Assembly (NCBI GenBank): GCA_034509495.1
Contig: CM067515.1
Coordinates: forward strand, 12,064,101 to 12,128,100
Direction: 5' to 3'
Origin: Acestrorhynchus altus
Lineage: Eukaryota > Chordata > Actinopteri > Characiformes > Acestrorhynchidae
DNA: 64,000 bases
Positions 59,839 to 64,000 of the stretch are shown piece by piece. Below the pieces are notes generated by a model. The model was not told where the DNA came from. It saw only the letters and a program-made list of their open reading frames with translations, and did no database searches. The position numbers and the translations under genes are program-made. Within the stretch, counting starts at the first letter, position 1. Each line of letters starts with the position of its first letter.

Positions 59839-62800
59839 GCTTGAATGAGCTCACTTCTGCTCATCGATCTGCGAGGCTCTCTCTTTGGCCACCTTCTCTC
59901 GCAGAGCTGCTTCTTTAGCCTCTCGCTCCTTCCTCTCTCTCTCCAGCTTCTGCCTCTCCTCATCTGCCTTCTTCTTCTCCTCCTGACGCCGTTTCTCTTC
60001 GTCTTTCTAAAGAGAGTGAGTGGGAGAGAGCAAGAGAGAGAGAAAAGAAACTGCTCTTTTAAACAAATCTCAAGCCATCAAGTAGAATTAACCAAGCTTG
60101 AAAAAGTGCAGAACAGGGATTAGAAATAGAGAATCTGCAGTGTTACGTTTAAACCAAAGGAGTGCATTTCCTAAAGGAAACATAAAATATTTGGGCGGTT
60201 TAAGGGATTCTTACCTCCAAGCAGCTGGTTACCTGGTTACTAGGGGGAAATTATTAGCTCGGAGAGAAAAATTCCTTCCCATGTTCTCTACATAGATTGA
60301 ATCTGTAAGGACTGTTTGTTATATGAAAGCGTTACCTCAGCCTGAGCCCAGAACGTGTCTTTATTGGTCCTTTTGATTTCAGACATGGCGTTGGTCTTCT
60401 GATACACGGAGCCCTGTGGAGAAACAAGACGTACTGTTAAGAGACTCCAGACATGTTCATATAAACAAACAAAGACAAGAAGAAAAAATTTTCAAAACTC
60501 ATTTTGAAGAAACTAGTTCTAATGAGCTAGTTTGTGACCCATTCAAACCATTCAAAACTAGTGCTCCTGCTACTGCAAACTGCTCAGTAAGGTCCATGTA
60601 CTAATGAAAACTCAAGGCACAAAAACTGCTGAGTTATTCTCCAGCTTAGCACTTAAAACGAGCTGTTCCCCCTTAAAGAAGCTAGAGGTGCCAGAATGCT
60701 TCCTGCTGCTTCATGCTCATGTTGTGTGTTTCTTTAAAATTGTATGTATTACTATTTTCAGAGCATTTTACTATGATTAAACTGCATTCATATAGAAATA
60801 GATACAGTGGGGAAAATAAGTATTTGATACACTGCCAATTTTGCAAATTTTCCCACCGACAAAGAACGGAGAGCAATTTTTATCAACTGTGAGACAGAAT
60901 ATAATAAATACTCCGACAGAATATAAGAAACACTCCAGAAATATCACAATGTATTATTTGTAACTAATTAATTTGAGTTTTATTGCATGAAATAAGTATT
61001 TGATGATCTACCAACCTGCAAGAATTCTGGCTCTCACAGAGCTCTGTTTGAACTTGTTACCTGTATAAAAGACACCTGTCCACAGAGCTGCTTAAGGACA
61101 CCAAGGACAAAATTATAGACTTTCACAAGGCTGGGATGGGATATAGGACAATAGGCATGCAGCTTGGTGAGAAGGCAATAACTGGTGCAAAGAAAGACTA
61201 GTTGACTGTCAGTCGTCCTTGGTCTGGAGCTCCATGCATGATCTCACCTTATGGGGAAAGGATGATTCTGAAAGAGGTCAGGATTCAGCCCAAGACTACA
61301 TGGGAGGACCTTGTCAATGATCTGAACAGAGCTGGGACCACAGTCTCAAAGAAAAATCCTGCAGGGTGCGCAAGGTCCCTCTTCTCACACCAGCACACGT
61401 CCAGGCCTGTTTGAATTTAACCAATGGATGATCCAGAGGAGGCAGGGCAGAATAGAACTTTTTGGTATCACCTCTACTTGCCATGTTTGGAGGAAGAAGA
61501 AGAATGAGTACAACCCCAAGAACACTGTCCCAACCGGAAGCATGGTGGTGGAAACATCATACTCTGGGGGTGATTTTCTGCAAAGGGGACAGCTGCACCA
61601 TATTGAAGCAAAGGTGGGTGGGGCCATGTATCATGACATTTTGGCCAACAACCTCCCTTCCCTCAGTCAGAGCATTGAAGATGGGTCGTGGCTGGGTCTT
61701 CCAGCATGACAATGACCCAAAACACACAGCCAGAGCAACTATGGAGTGGCTCCATAAAAAGTATTTTAGGGTCCTAGCCAGTCTCCAAACCTGAACACAA
61801 TAGAAAATCTATGAAGGGAGGTGAAACTCAGAGTTGAAACGTGAAGATACGGAGGAGGAGGAGTGGGCCAAATTCCTTGCAGCAAACTTGGTCGAGAACT
61901 ACAGGAAATGTCTGACCTCTGTAATTGCAAACAAAGGTTTCTGCACTAATTATTAAGTTGTGTTTTTCTATTCTGTTTACTTATTCCATGCAATAAAATG
62001 CTAATTAATTATTTAAAAAAAAAATCCATCATGATTTTCTGGATTATTTTAGATTCTGTCTCTCACAGTTGAAGTGTACCTACGATAAACATGAAAAAAG
62101 TTGCAAAATCAGCAGTGTATCAAGTACTTATTTTCCCCACTGTATATTGAGTATTGCATATGTATAGTATTAAAATATGTTTTATGATATTTAAAACCAT
62201 TATACAGGGGCTTTAATAAAAAAACGACAATCTTTATGAATAAAAATGTGATTTTAACAACACTGTTTCCACATTCCTCATCCATTCCAGAACATTCCCT
62301 GCCAAATCCAGACACCGCGCTGTGTCAGTGCATTTCAGATAAACAAGCTGCACGATGGCACATGCCCTGACATTAGCAAGCCACAGTGAGACCTTTCTGG
62401 GCACTGCTGCTTTGTCCACCTCTGTCCACTGTGATTAATCCATAAGACAAACACTCAAACACATTTACTAACAGAACATGCAATAAACAAACATCTGAGA
62501 ATCTGAGAAAATGAAGCGCAAAGCTACTGTTTATAGCTGCATCACATCAGTTTCCTTACTGTATTAAAGTTGAGGAAAAACATTTGTGAGGTAATCAGTC
62601 TTAATAAATAATGGCTCAAGATTTCACACTAAGTGTTTTTTCCAAGTGTTTCTTAATAGCAGCATTTTAATTAACGTCTTTTACCTTCTTTCTCCCAAAT
62701 GGGGTTAGCAGTGACGTGTCACTGTTGTTGGTATGTGGTTGAAATGAACTAATCTTGTTTTTGAGCCACCCAGCATTCATTGGCCATATTGTAGCTATTT

Positions 62801-63013
62801 ATGACAACTTCATGTAGCACTTATTAATCAAATGTCTTCAATAGTGGATGTGTGTGTGTGTCTCACCACAGGCCCCTGAGGCCCTGAGTCTCTGAAGCGG
62901 TTGGACTCTTTGTGGAAGCTGTAGTTGGCTCCTGAAGCTTTGGCCACTTTCTGCATGATGCTCTCGGGCTCCACATCCTCCTCCGCACGAGCATTTATGG
63001 TCACATGCGCTCC
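44908..63013 (-). CDS. dbnl: dbnl, drebrin-like actin-binding adaptor (11 exons, 5' end beyond window)
   Basis: DBNL (Abp1/HIP-55/SH3P7) binds F-actin through an N-terminal ADF-homology domain. Its C-terminal SH3 recruits dynamin and other endocytic and signalling partners; it acts in the cell cortex, endocytosis and T-cell receptor signalling. Eleven minus-strand exons with GT/AG ends and matching phases join into 361 residues. In order: end of the ADF-H region (GAHVTINARAEEDVEPESIM), GSVYQKTNAMSEIKR and DTFWAQAE, a charged coiled coil, and NPREMFQQRER. Then come LKSPFLSK, tyrosine motifs (DYEEPEG, NVYEEPSQ), and an SH3 domain with [35 protein letters not shown] and VELI before TAA. This matches mammalian DBNL from its ADF-H end to the stop. 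No exon is broken. The first ADF-H exons must lie right of 64000. Which teleost paralog this is cannot be told. Confidence 0.95.
45690..45783. mobile_element. terminal fragment of Tc1/mariner family C
   Basis: AATCCATTTTGGAATAAGGC, TGTGCAAAAAAGGGAAGCAC and ACTTTCCGAATTGCACTGTA match the right terminus of the fragment at 38020-38365. It lies in the last dbnl intron. Confidence 0.7.
46293..46368 (-). CDS. dbnl: dbnl exon: start of SH3 domain
   Basis: Acceptor TCTCTGTCAG, then AEQQNTNDETGDRGVCARAL and YDYQA plus one base, then GTGAGT. ALYDYQA is the first SH3 strand and RT-loop start. Confidence 0.95.
46590..47050 (+). mobile_element. Tc1-like transposase relic
   Basis: Words encode pieces of a Tc1-like transposase: a DES-type catalytic region (TTTTCAGTGAGGAGTCCTGC, then TTTTGCCTTGGAGGAGACGA) preceded by GCCAGACTGTCACTTAGAAT and GCCATGACTGCATGCATTCA. 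A parallel fragment is at 1935-2115. It is unusually GC-rich at 46625-46720. No intact frame remains. It lies in a dbnl intron. Confidence 0.45.
47155..47605 (+). mobile_element. non-LTR retrotransposon (LINE) 3' fragment with pentamer tail
   Basis: A plus-strand frame (47246-47560) reads IERNQLRWLGDFFRMPPGRL, then PREVFQARRTGRRPRGRPG and HWRDYVSRLAREHLRVPLGE, then LLRLLPPQPGPG. This is the well-known C-terminal region of a fish LINE. Upstream (47170-47275), SKSGLFPVHVG-type reverse-transcriptase words are followed by an internal deletion. The element ends in an (ACGAG)n tail at 47558-47598. It is much more GC-rich than the surrounding dbnl intron. Confidence 0.75.
47558..47598. repeat. (GACGA)n pentanucleotide tail
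   Basis: About eight ACGAG units directly after the LINE C-terminus. It reads as DETRR-type repeats in one frame. Confidence 0.88.
47820..48430 (-). mobile_element. DNA transposon relic (Tc1-like, family uncertain)
   Basis: Words such as CTCCTTATGAATCTCTCCCA, GTGCACCTTTTTCCACTACA, GGACAATTGTCAGGTCAGCA and GTCTTCCACATGACTGTGGT are the reverse complement of a transposase region I recognise from abundant fish elements. The outer ends (GTGAAATACTTCAGGTTTTA; ATTCAAACTCCAAATGAAAT) are diverged. Confidence 0.5.
48431..49085 (-). other. dbnl: dbnl intron remainder, nothing recognised
   Basis: AT-rich; no exon or repeat was identified. Confidence 0.4.
49086..49186 (-). CDS. dbnl: dbnl exon: linker with YEEP motif
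   Basis: The acceptor TCTCCCTCTCAG precedes AT of a split Asp (G|AT), then VQPVSDQYNSHAVQQPQYEA and ETEPDNVYEEPSQ, ending in phase 0 before GTACAG. The NVYEEP motif aligns with the tyrosine-phosphorylated region of mammalian DBNL. Confidence 0.9.
49382..49453 (-). CDS. dbnl: dbnl exon: acidic tyrosine-rich linker
   Basis: The acceptor ATGTTATGAGTAG is unusually poor in pyrimidines. AG of a split Glu follows, then PKVEECATSDYEEPEGTADA and EYE plus G before GTGGGA. Phases match both neighbours. A CA repeat lies 25-50 bases upstream in transcript terms. The weak acceptor and non-consensus donor suggest an alternatively used exon. Confidence 0.85.
49454..50921 (-). other. dbnl: dbnl intron with short repeats
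   Basis: It holds a CA-rich run (49476-49500), a short dispersed repeat arm at 50105-50215 related to that at 16640, and a TATAA pentamer array (50306-50361). No exon seen. Confidence 0.45.
50306..50361. repeat. (AATAT)n pentanucleotide array
   Basis: Eleven ATAAT units, nearly perfect. Confidence 0.9.
50922..51014 (-). CDS. dbnl: dbnl exon: KSPFLSK proline-rich linker
   Basis: The acceptor GTCTGTCTTAG precedes GG of a split Gly, then RLKSPFLSKQPCEPEPFRSP and VRRVSPVPAA plus G before GTACAT. It corresponds to the GKLRSPFLQKQ region of mouse DBNL. Confidence 0.9.
51163..51198. repeat. (GA)n microsatellite
   Basis: A GA run in a dbnl intron, 150 bases upstream of an exon on the transcript strand, where it reads (TC)n. 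Confidence 0.88.
51199..52805 (-). other. dbnl: dbnl intron, nothing recognised
   Basis: AT-rich, with no exon or repeat family recognised. Confidence 0.4.
52806..54150 (-). mobile_element. Tc1/mariner element, family C, degenerate, left end truncated
   Basis: The transposase is on the minus strand. The frame at 53412-53669 reads MASIVSKWKKFGKRT, then LSDRGKRALVRDVIKNPMVT and ISAALHQSGLYVRG, the Tc1/Tc3 paired-like DNA-binding region. Other words in broken frames are typical of the catalytic half. The right end (TTTTGGAATAACGTTGTAGC) matches the family C termini at 38340 and 45700. Its right edge is only about 30 bases from the dbnl splice donor at 54181. Confidence 0.82.
54154..54177. repeat. 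(GT)n at dbnl splice donor
   Basis: In the dbnl transcript sense this is (CA)n beginning about six bases into the intron (GTTAGACACACAC). Confidence 0.9.
54182..54296 (-). CDS. dbnl: dbnl exon: NPREMFQQRER linker
   Basis: The acceptor CTCATGTTCAG is phase 0: EAASLISQRSVNPREMFQQR, then ERGIAPSSTDNTPSSPTP plus G before GTTAGA. It matches the mammalian HPREIFKQKERA region. Microsatellites hug both sides. Confidence 0.93.
54311..54393. repeat. (CA)n microsatellite before dbnl acceptor
   Basis: About 41 CA units, reading (TG)n in the transcript and ending about 15 bases before the splice acceptor at 54297. Confidence 0.92.
54394..56097 (-). other. dbnl: dbnl intron, nothing recognised
   Basis: AT-rich; no exon or repeat family recognised. 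Confidence 0.4.
56098..56163 (-). CDS. dbnl: dbnl exon: EQEEPAVQPKTFRRG
   Basis: The acceptor TATGTCTGGTAG is phase 0: EQEEPAVQPKTFRRGESVEK, AN, then GTGAGT in phase 0. At 66 bases it could be skipped without a frame change. It is the least conserved part of the protein but fits the phases and order. Confidence 0.78.
56200..56264. repeat. (CA)n/(CG)-interrupted microsatellite
   Basis: A CA run with several CG interruptions, (TG)n on the dbnl strand, about 37 bases upstream of the acceptor at 56164. Confidence 0.9.
56265..59600 (-). other. dbnl: dbnl intron, nothing recognised
   Basis: The largest transposon-poor intron in the gene. Repeated 'agcagttagcat/agctaacat' words at 56635-56765 form a small degenerate tandem patch. 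No exon found. Confidence 0.4.
56635..56765. repeat. degenerate GCAGTTAGCAT tandem patch
   Basis: AGCTAACATC, GCAGTTAACATC, GCAGCTAACATTGC and AGAGCAGTTAGCATAA recur about seven times within 130 bases. Confidence 0.6.
59601..59649 (-). CDS. dbnl: dbnl exon: coiled-coil end
   Basis: A 49-base exon. The acceptor TGCATTGCAG precedes G completing Lys (AA|G), then KYQQQLEAESQSLQKQ, then GTGAGT. It continues the coiled-coil heptads of the preceding exon. Confidence 0.88.
59758..59836. repeat. (GT)n microsatellite at dbnl donor
   Basis: About 39 GT units. In transcript sense it is (CA)n starting about 18 bases after the donor at 59854. Confidence 0.92.
59855..60006 (-). CDS. dbnl: dbnl exon: charged coiled coil
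   Basis: The acceptor CTCTCTTTAG is phase 0: KDEEKRRQEEKKKADEERQK, LERERKEREAKEAALREKVA, KERASQIDEQ, plus AA of a split Lys before GTGAGC. Alternating Lys/Arg and Glu give a long single alpha-helix or coiled coil, as in mammalian DBNL. Confidence 0.95.
60336..60413 (-). CDS. dbnl: dbnl exon: GSVYQKTNAMSEIKR
   Basis: The acceptor TTTCTCCACAG is phase 0: GSVYQKTNAMSEIKRTNKDT, FWAQAE, then GTAACG. It is almost identical to mammalian DBNL just after the ADF-H domain. Confidence 0.96.
60803..62144 (+). mobile_element. Tc1/mariner element, family B, full length but inactive
   Basis: TACAGTGGGGAAAATAAGTA at the left and TACTTATTTTCCCCACTGTA at the right are perfect 20-base terminal inverted repeats with TA target dinucleotides, giving 1342 bp. 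Transposase frames are broken. 61202-61414 carries a helix-turn-helix region. 61462-61794 contains WVFQHDNDPKHTARATMEWL, the second Asp block of the DDE catalytic domain. Frameshifts separate the pieces. It lies in a dbnl intron. Confidence 0.9.
62145..62866 (-). other. dbnl: dbnl intron, nothing recognised
   Basis: AT-rich; a minus-strand frame at 62109-62419 has no family match. A short GT run (62850-62861) precedes the exon and reads (CA)n just after the splice donor in the transcript. Confidence 0.4.
62867..63013 (-). CDS. dbnl: dbnl exon: end of ADF-H domain
   Basis: Acceptor TGTGTGTGTAG, phase 0, 49 codons: GAHVTINARAEEDVEPESIM, QKVAKASGANYSFHKESNRF, RDSGPQGPV, then GTGAGA. It is nearly identical to residues just after the actin-binding ADF-H core in mammalian DBNL. 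The acceptor has no ordinary polypyrimidine tract: the TG repeat runs directly into TAG. Confidence 0.96.
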
Positions 63014-63814
<801 letters not shown>

Positions 63815-64000
63815 CACTTCACTTTTTGGACATTTTGTTACGTTACAGCCTTTCAAAATCGATCCAATTCATATTTGTCTACATACAATACCCCACAATG
63901 ACAACGTGAGAAAGGTTTTATTCAATATTTAGCACATTTATTAAAAACAAAACCACAAAAATATAATATGTACATAAGTATTCACAACCTTTGCCATGAC
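63815..64000 (-). mobile_element. Tc1/mariner family C copy running off the right edge
   Basis: TTTTGTTACGTTACAGCCTT, CAATACCCCACAATGACAAC, ATTTATTAAAAACAAAACCA and ATGTACATAAGTATTCACAA are the left sub-terminal region of the family whose interior is at 52806-54150. The element continues beyond the window. Confidence 0.72.

Overview
This window is nuclear DNA from a vertebrate, almost certainly a teleost fish. It has large introns, dense dinucleotide microsatellites, many decayed Tc1/mariner copies and MITEs, and two non-LTR retrotransposons. Several dispersed repeats resemble ones I associate with otophysan fishes (characins, catfishes, knifefishes); that placement is inference. No operon-like structure, CRISPR array, rRNA or tRNA gene was seen. 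Nearly all long open frames are chance, antisense or transposon-derived.

Three protein-coding genes can be read from splice-consistent exons. (1) 902-1014, plus strand: the last coding exon of cox5b, a nuclear-encoded cytochrome c oxidase subunit; earlier exons lie left of the window. (2) 2145-21090, minus strand: arid5a. Six exons join in phase into about 582 residues with a complete ARID domain; the 5' end is unresolved. It is tail-to-tail with cox5b. In human, COX5B and ARID5A lie in the same band (2q11.2), so the pairing is credible old synteny. (3) 44908-63013 and beyond the right edge, minus strand: dbnl (drebrin-like, Abp1/HIP-55). Eleven exons encode the end of the ADF-homology region, the coiled coil, the proline/tyrosine-rich linker and a complete C-terminal SH3 domain. 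The first exons are outside the window.

Layout: 1-901 cox5b intron; 902-1260 cox5b end and 3' UTR; 1660-2144 arid5a 3' UTR with a transposase relic; 2145-21090 arid5a exons and transposon-filled introns; 21091-26600 arid5a upstream region with a candidate TATA/ISRE promoter near 26470-26610; 26600-43700 gene desert with microsatellites, a 25-bp minisatellite split by a MITE, an RTE-type LINE, a telomere-like minisatellite and several DNA-transposon relics; 43700-44907 dbnl 3' UTR; 44908-64000 dbnl exons and introns, with three Tc1 copies, a second LINE and very long CA/TG repeats against splice sites.

The genes do not form a pathway: cox5b is respiratory, arid5a is a DNA/RNA-binding immune regulator, dbnl links actin to endocytosis and receptor signalling. 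I found no convincing new biological system. The most interesting signals are the CA/TG repeats hugging several dbnl splice sites, interferon/ETS/RUNX-type motifs upstream of and inside arid5a, and the compound repeats of the intergenic desert.
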